Assembly: GCF_025630775.1 (NCBI RefSeq) | Contig: NZ_JAOSZE010000040.1 | Location: 1-64,000, forward strand | From: Actinoplanes sp. KI2 | GTDB lineage: Bacteria; Actinomycetota; Actinomycetes; Mycobacteriales; Micromonosporaceae | Direction of reading: 5' to 3' | DNA: 64,000 nt | Part shown: positions 31,184 through 39,803 of the stretch, in pieces | How the letters are laid out: each line of letters starts with the position of its first letter | Numbering within the stretch: position 1 is the first letter of the stretch | The notes under the pieces: model-generated | The model's input: the letters and a program-made list of their open reading frames with translations, nothing else | Told to the model about the DNA's origin: nothing | The model's database searches: none | Program-made: the position numbers and the translations under genes

Positions 31184-31873
31184 CTAATCCGGCAACGGCA
31201 CGTCGAGACCGATCACCTCGGCGGCCACCGCCACGCCGAAGTCGAAGAACGCGTCCTGGTCGCGGACGCTGTCGTGGGTACGGCTGAGCACGTTGAAGCT
31301 CAGCAGGCCGATCAGGCTGCTCCACAGCACGATGCCGCGCTCGAGCAGTTCCCCGTACGGCGCCGGCGGCAACTGTCCGAAAACTGCCACCGCCTCGTCG
31401 CGGATCAGCGGCGCGCTCAGCAGCGTCCGCGACGGCGGACGCAGCGCACCCGAGATCAGCGCGGCCTGCACGATCCGAGCCAGCACGGCCGGCGTACGGG
31501 AGGCCGGCGGCACCGTCTCCGGCGGCGCGTCGTAACCGGGCACCGGCGAGCCGTAGATCAGCGAAAACGCGGCCAGGTCGGCCTGCGCCCAGGCTCGCAG
31601 CGCCCGGGCCGCGGCCAGCAGTCGCTCTCCCGGCTGCTTGCCCTGCTTCTCGGCGGCCGCGTCGGCCTCTTCCATGGCGGCGGCGGAGGAGTCGTACGCC
31701 TCGATGATGAGGGCAGTCAGCAGGTGGTGCGTCGTGGCATAGTGGTCCTGCACTTCGCCCAATGACAGCGACAGCTCGTCGGCGACAGCTTCCAGCGACA
31801 AGCGCGCTGCACCCCGTTCCGCCAGGAGCTTCTGTGCACTTTGGATAATCCGTTGCGGAGCTTGATCTGGCAT
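31184..31873 (-). CDS. TetR-family transcriptional regulator
   Basis: About 229 residues. The N-terminal helix-turn-helix reads RIIQSAQKLLAERGAARLSL followed by EAVADELSLSLGEVQDHYAT, a slightly unusual recognition helix. The C-terminal ligand domain (LRAWAQADLAAFSLIYGSPV) resembles the WHG-type TetR C-terminal domain. It is the first gene of the minus-strand operon and probably regulates it. I chose ATG 31873 (MPDQAPQR); an ATG at 31897 would add eight residues. No good ribosome site precedes either. A TAGCGT lies just upstream of 31873, so a leaderless transcript is possible. Confidence 0.85.
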   Translation of the reverse strand: MPDQAPQRIIQSAQKLLAERGAARLSLEAVADELSLSLGEVQDHYATTHHLLTALIIEAYDSSAAAMEEADAAAEKQGKQPGERLLAAARALRAWAQADLAAFSLIYGSPVPGYDAPPETVPPASRTPAVLARIVQAALISGALRPPSRTLLSAPLIRDEAVAVFGQLPPAPYGELLERGIVLWSSLIGLLSFNVLSRTHDSVRDQDAFFDFGVAVAAEVIGLDVPLPD

Positions 31874-32049
31874 GCCGGACACGCTACACGAAAGCATGAT
31901 TTTTCGTGGTTACGCATGGAGATACCCGGTCGGTCTGGTTGCCGACAATCCGGGAGTCGTCGAACGAACGCATGCCCTTTTCCGCTGTTGGCCGGCGGCG
32001 GACCACCGCGTAGCCTGCCGGAGACGATTGTCCAGGGAGGGGCGGACCC

Positions 32050-32772
32050 GTGCGGGTAGCCGGCGTCATCGTGCAGAGCTGCGACGATCCACCCACGGTT
32101 CGCGAGCTGACCCCGGGCCAGGCGGCCACCTTCGGGCGCGGCTCCCAGCAGCACCCGGTGGACATCGAGCTGCCCGATGCGGCGATCTCGCGGGTGGCCG
32201 GCCGCATCCTCGCCGTGGAGGATCACTGGCTGGTCAGCAACCTGAGCGCACGCAGCACGTACGTCATCGAGAACCCCGAGGGCGGTGGCGAGTTCATCAA
32301 GGTCGCGCCGCGCCGGCTGGAGATGCCGGTGCCGTTCGAGTTCTCCCGGGTGGTGGTCCCGGGGGCGGACCGGTCGGCCGCCTTCTACGTTTTCGCACCC
32401 CAGCACACGTACGCGGACATCGCGGCCACGCCGGACGGCTCGGCCGACGCCACCCGCACGTCGTTCCCGCTGGACGAGACCGCGAAATACTTCCTGATCC
32501 TGCTCGCGATGTGCGAGCCGCGGATGCGACACGCGTCCAGCCCGGTGATTCCGACGGCGCCCGAGATCGTCGACCGGCTCGCGCGGGTGCCGTCCACGGC
32601 CGGGCTGACCCGGGCGGCGGTCAACTTCCACATCGACTACCTGGCCCGCGAAAAGCTGCGCGTCAAATCGCCGGACGGGGCGAAGGCCGACTGGCAGCGC
32701 AGCGCGCTCGTGTCCCTCGCACTGCAGTTCGATCTCGTACGCGAGGAGCATCTGGCCCTTTTGGAGGGCTGA
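32050..32772 (+). CDS. FHA-domain protein
   Basis: A 240-residue cytoplasmic protein. The FHA fold, which binds phosphothreonine peptides, spans roughly residues 22-90 with TFGRGS, the DAAISRVAG strand and LSARSTYV. The C-terminal half looks like a helical winged-helix segment (ETAKYFLILLAMCEP, AAVNFHIDYLAREKL), seen in FHA proteins that relay kinase signals. GTG start at 32050 with GGGAGGGG upstream. Its stop is 3 nt from that of the convergent Ser/Thr kinase; FHA proteins are common partners of such kinases, so the kinase is a plausible source of its ligand. Confidence 0.83.
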   Translation: MRVAGVIVQSCDDPPTVRELTPGQAATFGRGSQQHPVDIELPDAAISRVAGRILAVEDHWLVSNLSARSTYVIENPEGGGEFIKVAPRRLEMPVPFEFSRVVVPGADRSAAFYVFAPQHTYADIAATPDGSADATRTSFPLDETAKYFLILLAMCEPRMRHASSPVIPTAPEIVDRLARVPSTAGLTRAAVNFHIDYLAREKLRVKSPDGAKADWQRSALVSLALQFDLVREEHLALLEG

Positions 32773-32775
32773 CGG

Positions 32776-34296
32776 CTACGAGGTCACCGGGCGGTAATCG
32801 GCCAGGTAGGTGCGCAGGTGACCGATGTAGATCGTCAGCTTGGGCCGGCCCGGCGGGATGCCACGGGCCTTGCGGACCACGTCGAAGGACGTACGGTAGG
32901 CGGCCGCCAGATTCTCCTGCGGGCTGCCCGGAACATCCTCCAGCTGGGGCGCCATCCAGCACAGGTACCGGCCCACGGCGGGAATGGACAGGTCCGGCGG
33001 GAACGGCGGCGAGGGAACCCGGTCACGCTGGCCGGGGGGCAGATAGAACTTGAGTACGCCCGGGGTCCAGCGCGCGATGCCGTACTCGTCGGCCGCCGGG
33101 TCGGACAGATTCGGGTCGAAGCCGCTCTCCGCCTTGAGCATCGCGGCCACCAGCAGCGGCGAGACGGCCTTGTTGTCGGGGCACATCGAGCCGGCCTCGA
33201 CGATCAGGTCGTAATAGGCGGGCGGGATATCGCGGTCCGTCCGAAAATATCGATCGTATTTTGCCGATGAGGAGCCCACCGCGCCCTCCGCATGCCCCAG
33301 CGGAAACACCCAGACGAGCGCGACCAGAGCGCCGGCGACACCCAGCAGGCCCACGGCCGCGGAAACGCGACGCCCGGGCAGGCGAAACCGCCGCAGCGAA
33401 CCGGGCTCGGCGGCGATTTCCAGGGCCCGTCGGTGCAACGACGCGGCGTCGAGCCGCTGCCGGGGGTCGGCCGCCAGGCAATCGGCGATGAACCGCCGCC
33501 ACGGTTCGGCGAGACCGTCCGGCAGATTCAGCAGGGCATCGCCGTTCGCGTACGCGGAAGCGGCCGCCGCCCGCGCCCGCGCGGTGACCCCCGCGAACGG
33601 AAGCCGCCCGGTCAGCAACTGACACGCGGTGACGCCGAGGGCCCAGACGTCGGCGCTCTGCCGCACGGCCGTGCCGCGATCCTTCACCGGCTCGGCCCAC
33701 CGCTCCGGCGGCACGTAGTCGGAGGTGCCGCCGGGCGGCAGGTATGCGTGCGTTCCGTCGAGCTGCACGGCCAGCCCGAAATCGGCCAGCCGGGCCGAGC
33801 CGTCCGGCATGAGCAGGATGTTCCCGGGCTTCAGGTCGCCGTGCACCCAGCCCGCCCGGTGCAGGTGGGCGAGGGCGCCGCACACGTCGGCGATGATCCG
33901 CGGCGGGTCGGCCAGCCCGGCGCCGCCCGCCCGCTCGAGGGCCTTGGCCGCCGACCCGGCGGCCAGCTCCATGGCCAGCACGGTCACGCCGTCGAGCACG
34001 GGGCGGTCCGGGTCGTCGATGACGATGATGTCGAGCACCCGGATCAGGCCGGGGTGCTCGACCTGCCGATGCACGGCGACCTCCCGGCCGGTCATGTCGG
34101 CAAGGTGACTGAGCTGGCGGGCGGTCAGCGTCCCGGTCGGGATGAACTTGAGCGCGGCCTCCCGCGGCTCGCCCGCACCCACCCGGGTGGCCCGGTAGAC
34201 GCTGCTCCAGCTGCCGCTGGCCAGGGCGGGCCCGACCCGCCAGCCGCCGACGACGTACCCCAGCGGCACGCGGATCGTACAGATATCGAGATCCAT
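32776..34296 (-). CDS. Membrane Ser/Thr protein kinase with extracellular lytic-transglycosylase-like domain
   Basis: 506 residues. Kinase domain about 17-285: nucleotide loop ALASGSWSSVYRA, AALKFIP with the conserved Lys, VHGDLKPGNILL (HGD in place of HRD) and LADFGLAVQ. One membrane helix follows at about 308-330. Outside the cell there is a lysozyme-like segment with AAMLKAESGFDP, whose Glu sits where the catalytic Glu of SLT transglycosylases lies, then YGIARWTPG. Where PknB uses PASTA repeats to sense wall fragments, this protein may bind or cut glycan. ATG 34296 with GGGGGGA upstream. It is divergent from a three-gene set of secreted wall-active proteins and convergent with an FHA gene. 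Confidence 0.87.
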   Translation of the reverse strand: MDLDICTIRVPLGYVVGGWRVGPALASGSWSSVYRATRVGAGEPREAALKFIPTGTLTARQLSHLADMTGREVAVHRQVEHPGLIRVLDIIVIDDPDRPVLDGVTVLAMELAAGSAAKALERAGGAGLADPPRIIADVCGALAHLHRAGWVHGDLKPGNILLMPDGSARLADFGLAVQLDGTHAYLPPGGTSDYVPPERWAEPVKDRGTAVRQSADVWALGVTACQLLTGRLPFAGVTARARAAAASAYANGDALLNLPDGLAEPWRRFIADCLAADPRQRLDAASLHRRALEIAAEPGSLRRFRLPGRRVSAAVGLLGVAGALVALVWVFPLGHAEGAVGSSSAKYDRYFRTDRDIPPAYYDLIVEAGSMCPDNKAVSPLLVAAMLKAESGFDPNLSDPAADEYGIARWTPGVLKFYLPPGQRDRVPSPPFPPDLSIPAVGRYLCWMAPQLEDVPGSPQENLAAAYRTSFDVVRKARGIPPGRPKLTIYIGHLRTYLADYRPVTS

Positions 34297-34412
34297 GGTT
34301 TCCCCCCGTGCCCCAGCGCTACCTGGAAGCTTTCAGGTACCCGGCCACAACACCGTCCATGATGCTCACCCCCGCAAGCCCGATCGAGCGATCGGCAGAC
34401 GAAGGGGCATTC

Positions 34413-35219
34413 ATGAAGGTCAAAATCATGGCCACGTTGGCCGTGGCAGTGGCCGCGGTAGGAGTGCTGGCGTCGCCGGCCCACGCGGCCGGGCCCAACT
34501 TCAAGGCGCCGTTCCCGTGCGGCCAGCGCTGGACCTACCAGCACCACGACGGCGAGGTGCGGCTGGCCCTCGACTTCATCCGCAACGACGGCGGCACGAC
34601 GGCGGGCACCCCGGTGCTCGCGTCGGCGGCCGGCACGGCGGCGCGCAAGTACCAGGCCGACGGTGCGGGCAACTACATCGACATCAACCACGGCGGCGGC
34701 TGGCACACCTACTACTTCCATCTGCAGTCGTACTCCGTCGACGACGGCGCGCACGTGGCGCAGGGCCAGCAGATCGGCGTCACCGGGACCACCGGCAACT
34801 CCACCGGCGAGCACATCCACTACGAGCAGCTGCTCAACGGCGTCGGCCAGACCATCGCGATCGAGGGCACGTCGCTCGCGCCCTACCCGGCAAGCTACGG
34901 CGTCAAGTCGCTGACCAGCACCAACTGCGGTGGCTCGGGAGACCCGGGCAAGTATTGGGTGGACACGTTCGCCGCGGCGCCGGCCTACGCCTCGCCGACC
35001 AGCACCTCGCAGACCGGCACCCTGAACGCGGGCACCAACTACGTCTTCTGCAAGGCGTGGGGCCGGCAGGTCGGCAGCGGCAGCTCCTACAACCACTACT
35101 GGCTCAAGACCGACCCGGATTCGGGCCCGGCCAACCAGTACGTCTCGGCGTACTACCTGAGCCGCTGGGGCAACGACGAGGCCAGGGACAACAGCGGCGC
35201 CGTCATCCCGGACTGCTGA
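34413..35219 (+). CDS. Secreted M23 (LasA-like) peptidase-family protein with C-terminal wall-binding-like domain
   Basis: A 268-residue exported protein with a signal peptide ending AHAAG. The M23 metallopeptidase fold covers about 28-170: HIHYEQ supplies the HxH pair, but the first motif, normally HxxxD, reads RLALDF, so a zinc-ligand His may be missing. Residues 180-268 are a domain beginning YWVDTFAAAP and ending with Cys, nearly identical to two copies in the protein encoded at 36358-37563. The start at 34413 puts AAGGGG 6 nt upstream and gives a clean signal peptide. It is first of three co-directional wall-related genes; the next starts 1 nt after its stop. Confidence 0.87.
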   Translation: MKVKIMATLAVAVAAVGVLASPAHAAGPNFKAPFPCGQRWTYQHHDGEVRLALDFIRNDGGTTAGTPVLASAAGTAARKYQADGAGNYIDINHGGGWHTYYFHLQSYSVDDGAHVAQGQQIGVTGTTGNSTGEHIHYEQLLNGVGQTIAIEGTSLAPYPASYGVKSLTSTNCGGSGDPGKYWVDTFAAAPAYASPTSTSQTGTLNAGTNYVFCKAWGRQVGSGSSYNHYWLKTDPDSGPANQYVSAYYLSRWGNDEARDNSGAVIPDC

Positions 35220-35220
35220 C

Positions 35221-36336
35221 ATGAGGTCACTACCGGGCAAGACGTTCACGAGTCTGATCGCCGTGGCCTGCGTGATCGCCGCGATGGCCGTCCCCGGCCG
35301 GGCGCAGGCCGCGGTGCCCGTGCCCGCCGGGGTCACGGCCGGGATCGCCGTCTTCGACCGGCAGGCCGGCGCCTTCACCACGCAGCAGAACGCCGACCTG
35401 CAGTTCCGGTCGGCCTCGGTGGTCAAGCTGCTCCTCGCGCTGGACTTCCTCTGGGACCGCGGGCCGGACTACGCGATACCGGCCGCCGACCGCACCCGCC
35501 TGGACGCGATGCTGCGCAGCAGCGACGACGACGCCGCCACGTACTACTGGGTCCAGGGCGGCTACGAGCAGGTGATCAACCGGATGGTTCCGCGCCTCGG
35601 GCTGCGCAACACGGCGCCGCCGCCGAGCTCGCAGCGCGGCTACTGGGGCTACACCGCGATCACCGCGGCCGATGTCGTCCGCATCTATCGGTACCTGCTG
35701 GATTCGGCGCCCGCGCCGGTGCGGCAGTACATCATGGACAACCTGCGGCAGAGCACCCGCTGCGCGGCCGACTCCTACGACCAGGCCTTCGGCATCCCGA
35801 GCGTGTTCTCCGGTGCCCGCGCGGTGAAGCAGGGCTGGTCCGGCTTCGGGAACGCCCCGATGACCTGTGCCGGCGGATCGGCCGCCGCGTCCCGTGGATC
35901 GGCCGCCGCTTCCGGGGTGGACCTCGTCCAGGAAGCCCTGCACACGACCGGCACCGTGGGGCCGGACGACCGCTCGATCGTCGTGGTGCTGACCCTGCAC
36001 CCCGACGGCACGCCGTTCGCCAAGGCGTACAACGCGCTCACCGGCATCGTCCGATCCCTGACCGTGCCCGGCGGCACGAGATTCCCGGGCTCGTCGTTCG
36101 GGACCTGGGGTTCCGGCGTACGCGTGCGGTCCGCCCCGACGACCGCAGCGCCGCCGCTGGCCACCGTTCCCACCGGCGTCGACGTCCTGGTCTCCTGCCA
36201 GGCGCTCGGCCAGGAGGTCGTGGTGAGCCCGTACCGGAACCCGTGGTGGGGCTATCTGCCTCAGTTCGGCGGCTACATGACGAACATCTATGTCACCTCG
36301 CCCGACAACAAACTCCCGAACGTTCCCGACTGCTGA
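35221..36336 (+). CDS. Secreted class-A beta-lactamase-like serine hydrolase
   Basis: A 371-residue exported protein with a signal peptide to about residue 30. The penicillin-recognition fold shows SxxK as SVVK (Ser66, Lys69), SDD at 101-103 in place of SDN, and KQG at 203-205 in place of KTG. This suits DD-peptidase- or lactamase-like wall enzymes, but the altered third motif leaves real activity open. A C-terminal SH3-like segment (GVRVRSAPTTA, ending NVPDC) probably binds the wall; it differs from the repeat shared by its two neighbours. ATG start 1 nt after the previous stop indicates translational coupling. Confidence 0.83.
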   Translation: MRSLPGKTFTSLIAVACVIAAMAVPGRAQAAVPVPAGVTAGIAVFDRQAGAFTTQQNADLQFRSASVVKLLLALDFLWDRGPDYAIPAADRTRLDAMLRSSDDDAATYYWVQGGYEQVINRMVPRLGLRNTAPPPSSQRGYWGYTAITAADVVRIYRYLLDSAPAPVRQYIMDNLRQSTRCAADSYDQAFGIPSVFSGARAVKQGWSGFGNAPMTCAGGSAAASRGSAAASGVDLVQEALHTTGTVGPDDRSIVVVLTLHPDGTPFAKAYNALTGIVRSLTVPGGTRFPGSSFGTWGSGVRVRSAPTTAAPPLATVPTGVDVLVSCQALGQEVVVSPYRNPWWGYLPQFGGYMTNIYVTSPDNKLPNVPDC

Positions 36337-36357
36337 TTCCTCAGGAGGTCATCCACC

Positions 36358-37563
36358 ATGTCCTGGAAGAGACTTGCCGTCATCGGCGCCACCGTGGCCG
36401 GGATGCTGCTGACCGCGGCCGCCCCGTCCTACGCCGCCGATCCGAAACCCGGTCCCGGCCCCGCCGGCCGGCCGGTACCGCTCTCGATGGTCGCGGCCAT
36501 CGCGTACGCCAACTGCGTCTCCGGCGGCGCGACCAGCGCCGACACGACCGTCGCCAACCAGCTGCGCGCCCAGATGAACGGCCACCTGGGTGGCAACGCC
36601 CTCAATAGCTACCACGTCTCCTGCGCCCGGGTGATCGCCGCCACGGCGGCCGGACGCGGGCTCGACAAGCGCGCCGCCGTCATCGCCATCACCACCGCGA
36701 TCACCGAGTCGACCCTGCACAACTACACCGAGGCCGTCGACCATGACAGCCTCGGCCTGTTCCAGCAGCGCCCGTCGGCGGGCTGGGGCACCCCGGCCCA
36801 GCTGACCGATCCGGTCTACGCGACGAACGCCTTCCTCAACGCGATGATCCGCAAATACCCGAACAACGCCTGGATGAGCGGCGACATCGGCGCGATCTGC
36901 CAGGCCGTTCAGGTCTCCGCCTACCCCGACGCGTACAGCGCCCAGGTGCACGACGCTCAGCTGCTGGCCGACGCCCTGTGGACCGGCGGTGGCGGCTCGG
37001 GCGCCAGCAGGTACTGGGTGGACACGTACGCCGCCGCCCCGGTCTTCGCCTCGCCGACCAGCACCGCGCAGACCGGCACCCTGAACGCGGGCACCAACTA
37101 CGTCTTCTGCAAGGCGTGGGGCCGGCAGATCGGCAGCGGCAGCTCCTACAACCACTGGTGGCTCAAGACCGACCCGGACACCGGACCGGCCAACCAGTAC
37201 GTCTCGGCGTACTACCTGAGCCGCTGGGGCAACGACGAGGCCAGGGACAACAACGGCGTCGTGATCCCCGACTGCGCCGGCGGCAGCCGCCCGAAGTATT
37301 GGGTGGACACCTTCGCCGCCGCGCCGGTCTTCGCCTCGCCGACCAGCACCTCGCAGACCGGCACGCTCAACGCGGGCACCAACTACGTCTTCTGCAAGGC
37401 GTGGGGCCGGCAGATCGGCAGCGGCAGCGCCTACAACCACTACTGGCTCAAGACCGACCCGGATTCGGGCCCGGCCGAGCAGTTCGTCTCTGCCTACTAC
37501 CTGAGCCGCTGGGGCAACGACGAGGCCAGGGACAACAACGGCACCGTCATCCCCGACTGCTGA
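36358..37563 (+). CDS. Secreted lysozyme/transglycosylase-like protein with two C-terminal repeat domains
   Basis: A 401-residue exported protein with a signal peptide ending SYAAD. Residues 60-210 hold a lysozyme-like catalytic region: AITTAITESTLHNY contains the likely catalytic Glu, followed by DSLGLFQQRPSAGWGT, typical of actinobacterial wall hydrolases. Two copies of an 88-residue domain (YWVDTYAAAP and YWVDTFAAAP) follow in tandem, each ending VIPDC. The Cys-rich ends suggest folding outside the cell. ATG with AGGAGG upstream, 21 nt after the preceding gene. It is last in the wall operon, and a strong hairpin follows. Confidence 0.87.
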   Translation: MSWKRLAVIGATVAGMLLTAAAPSYAADPKPGPGPAGRPVPLSMVAAIAYANCVSGGATSADTTVANQLRAQMNGHLGGNALNSYHVSCARVIAATAAGRGLDKRAAVIAITTAITESTLHNYTEAVDHDSLGLFQQRPSAGWGTPAQLTDPVYATNAFLNAMIRKYPNNAWMSGDIGAICQAVQVSAYPDAYSAQVHDAQLLADALWTGGGGSGASRYWVDTYAAAPVFASPTSTAQTGTLNAGTNYVFCKAWGRQIGSGSSYNHWWLKTDPDTGPANQYVSAYYLSRWGNDEARDNNGVVIPDCAGGSRPKYWVDTFAAAPVFASPTSTSQTGTLNAGTNYVFCKAWGRQIGSGSAYNHYWLKTDPDSGPAEQFVSAYYLSRWGNDEARDNNGTVIPDC

Positions 37564-37891
37564 CCGATCCCGGCACCCCGGCGCTCACGCCCAGCGCGAG
37601 CGCCGGGGAACGGTCGGTCCCGATGCATCCGGACGGACCACGGCCTAGGCTGGCAAAACGTGTCAGAACGCCGGCTACCGGCCGCAGGACTGGCCGCCCG
37701 GTTTCGTCGCCGAACAGCTGGAAAGAGGCCTCCCGCGAGTCCCCCCACTGGCGTAAATGGTCAGGCGGTTTCAGCAGCGCAGCTGCCCGCAGGCGTCAAG
37801 AGAGTTGCCGGGCGGCTTGCGGGTCGAGCCGGCCGGGACGAGAATGGGTCGAGGTTGATGACCCAGCCACTGCTCCGTGAGGTGATGGCTG
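37564..37891. other. Intergenic stretch before the STAS gene
   Basis: Apart from the hairpin just downstream of the wall operon I see no gene. The STAS promoter must lie here, but no clear -35/-10 pair stands out. Confidence 0.5.
37576..37608 (+). terminator. Hairpin after the wall operon
   Basis: A perfect 11-bp stem CCCCGGCGCTC (37576-37586) pairs with 37598-37608 around an 11-nt loop. It begins 13 nt after the lysozyme-like gene stop. No T-run follows, which is common in high-GC actinomycetes. It probably ends the three-gene transcript. Confidence 0.65.
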
Positions 37892-38272
37892 GTGTCCAAG
37901 ATTCTTAATGATCATGTGCCTGCCCCCAGCCGGGGTGCCGACCTCCTCGGCTGGTCGCAGCGACGTGTCGGCGGTGCTTACGTGATCTTCTTGGCGGGTG
38001 AGCTGGATCTGGCGACAGCCCCCGAACTGCGCTCACGATTGATGAGTGTCGCCGAGACAAGCACCGCCGCCGTCCTGATGCTGAACCTGTCACAGGTGCA
38101 TTTCATCGATGCCAAGTCCGCCGGCATCATCGCGTGCGCCCGGGAGGCGGCCGGGAGCCACGGCACGCTGTTGCAGGTCGATGGGCTGCACGGCGTGCCG
38201 AAGGTGGTCTTCGACGTGCTCGGGTTGACGCCGCTCCTGGCCGGCGACGGCGGGAGGGATCCGCTTGACTGA
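37892..38272 (+). CDS. STAS-domain anti-sigma factor antagonist
   Basis: A 126-residue single-domain protein of the SpoIIAA/RsbV class, which binds anti-sigma kinases and is switched by phosphorylation. The core reads GELDLATAPELRSRL, then LNLSQVHFIDAKSAGIIACA, where the Ser of AKSAG sits at the usual phospho-site. GTG start at 37892 with GAGGTG upstream. Its stop overlaps the next gene by 8 nt. The phosphatase gene across the next gene has the PP2C and HATPase domains expected of its partner, so this is likely one partner-switching module. Confidence 0.87.
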   Translation: MSKILNDHVPAPSRGADLLGWSQRRVGGAYVIFLAGELDLATAPELRSRLMSVAETSTAAVLMLNLSQVHFIDAKSAGIIACAREAAGSHGTLLQVDGLHGVPKVVFDVLGLTPLLAGDGGRDPLD

Positions 38273-39767
38273 CACCGACGACCAGCGGGTGCCGGACAGC
38301 GAGGTCTCGTTCGACGAACGCCTGCGGCGGGCCGACCTGTGGGAAGCCGGCGCGGACGAACGCGAGCGGCTCGCCGACGAGCGCGAACGGCTGGCCGACG
38401 AGCGGGAGGCGCTGGCCGACGAACGGGAGCGGCTGGCCGATCGGCAGGAGCGCTCGCAGGACGAGCGGGAGGCCTCCCGGGCGGCGTCCGCCAGGCGCAC
38501 CGGCGGGACGGCCGAGGCGGCCGAGGCGGCCGAGGCGGCCGAGACCCAGGCGGCGGTCCGCCGCGCCGAGGCCGCGGTGCGCCGGGCCGAGGCGGAGCTG
38601 GAGCGGACCCGCCAGGCCGCCGCCCGGATCCGGGCGCGCGCCGCCCTTCGCGGCGCCCGCGGCGAGCGGATCGCGACCGCCCACCACGCGGCAGAGGCCA
38701 TCAACGCCGAGGAATCCGCCTGGCTGGCCGACCGGCGCGACTTCGTCGCCGCCGAGCGCGATCACCGGGCGGACGACCGCGACGACACGGCGGACCGGCG
38801 CGAGGAAACCGCCGGGCTGCGCGAACGGCTGGCCGACGAGCGTGAGCGTGAGCTGCTCGACCGGGAGCGGCGCTTCGACCGGCTGCGGCCCACCGGCCGA
38901 CCGGCGAGGCGGCTCGACACCGACCGGGCGGAGGCGGCCGCCGAGGCGCATTTCGGTGATGAACGCCAGCGCGAGCGTGCCGCGGCCGGCCGGCGGGCCG
39001 CGGCCCGGGAGCGGGCCCGGGCCGCCGCGGCGTGGGGCCCCCAGGCGTACGGGCCGATGCTGCTGGCCGCCTTCGCCCCGCTGGCCCGGCAGCTGTTCGG
39101 CAACGACAACCTGCGCGACGTGCTCGCGCAGGTGCTGAAGTTCACCGTCGGCGCCGTGGCCGGGTGCGACCGTGCGAGCGTCACGCTCCACCGGCACGGG
39201 CGCGTCGTCGACACGGTGACCACCGACGCGGTCGCCGCCGAGCTCGACGACATCCAGTTCGAGACCGGCATCGGACCGGCACCGGAGGCGATGAACAGCG
39301 ACCAACCCGTCTCGGTTTCCGATCTGACCGCCGCGTCGCGCTGGCCGGTCCTGGCCGCCACCGCCGCCGAGCTGCGCGTGTCCAGCGCACTCTGCTACGG
39401 CCTGTACGTGCAGCGGCCGGCCCAGTGGTCGGCGCTCGGCGCATTGACCCTCTACAGCTCGACACCCGACGCGTTCAGCGACGCCGACAACGAGTTCGGC
39501 TCGATCCTGGCGGCGTACATCGGGATCGCGGTGGCCATCGCCCAGCGCCACGACGAGGTCGACCGGCGCGAGGCCGCCCTGCATCGTGGACTGAGCACCC
39601 GCGACGTCATCGGGCAGGCCAAAGGCATCCTGATGGAACGCCGGCGGCTGTCCGCCGGCGACGCCTTCGACCTGCTGCGCCGGGTATCGCAGCAGTTGAA
39701 CCGCAAACTCGCCGACGTCGCCCAGGAGCTGGCCGAGACCGGCGAGCTACCGGCCGAGGTCCGTTGA
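38265..39767 (+). CDS. Coiled-coil GAF-ANTAR regulator
   Basis: A 500-residue cytoplasmic protein. Residues 10-240 are highly charged with heptad-like ADERERL repeats and an Ala/Glu-rich stretch, predicting a long coiled coil. A GAF domain covers about 290-430 (VLKFTVGAVAGCDRASVTL), and an ANTAR RNA-binding domain ends the protein (DVIGQAKGILMERRRLSAGD, FDLLRRVSQQLNR). GAF-ANTAR proteins act as antiterminators in response to a ligand or partner; the long coiled coil is unusual. The start is TTG 38265, 7 nt after GGGAGG, overlapping the STAS gene by 8 nt and so translationally coupled. Confidence 0.88.
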   Translation: MTDTDDQRVPDSEVSFDERLRRADLWEAGADERERLADERERLADEREALADERERLADRQERSQDEREASRAASARRTGGTAEAAEAAEAAETQAAVRRAEAAVRRAEAELERTRQAAARIRARAALRGARGERIATAHHAAEAINAEESAWLADRRDFVAAERDHRADDRDDTADRREETAGLRERLADERERELLDRERRFDRLRPTGRPARRLDTDRAEAAAEAHFGDERQRERAAAGRRAAARERARAAAAWGPQAYGPMLLAAFAPLARQLFGNDNLRDVLAQVLKFTVGAVAGCDRASVTLHRHGRVVDTVTTDAVAAELDDIQFETGIGPAPEAMNSDQPVSVSDLTAASRWPVLAATAAELRVSSALCYGLYVQRPAQWSALGALTLYSSTPDAFSDADNEFGSILAAYIGIAVAIAQRHDEVDRREAALHRGLSTRDVIGQAKGILMERRRLSAGDAFDLLRRVSQQLNRKLADVAQELAETGELPAEVR

Positions 39768-39803
39768 TGCCCGACCGCACGGCCCGCGCGATGACCTGGC
39801 CGG

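Larger units (their letters stand above)
34951..37563 (+). repeat. Three near-identical 265-bp domain-coding repeats (34951-35219, 37009-37275, 37295-37563)
   Basis: One copy ends the M23 gene and two tandem copies end the lysozyme-like gene. Long stretches are identical at DNA level, including silent positions, for example the blocks coding for GTLNAGTNYVFCKAWGRQ and YLSRWGNDEARD. Such identity points to recent duplication or gene conversion rather than to protein selection alone. The intervening beta-lactamase-like gene lacks the unit. Confidence 0.8.
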
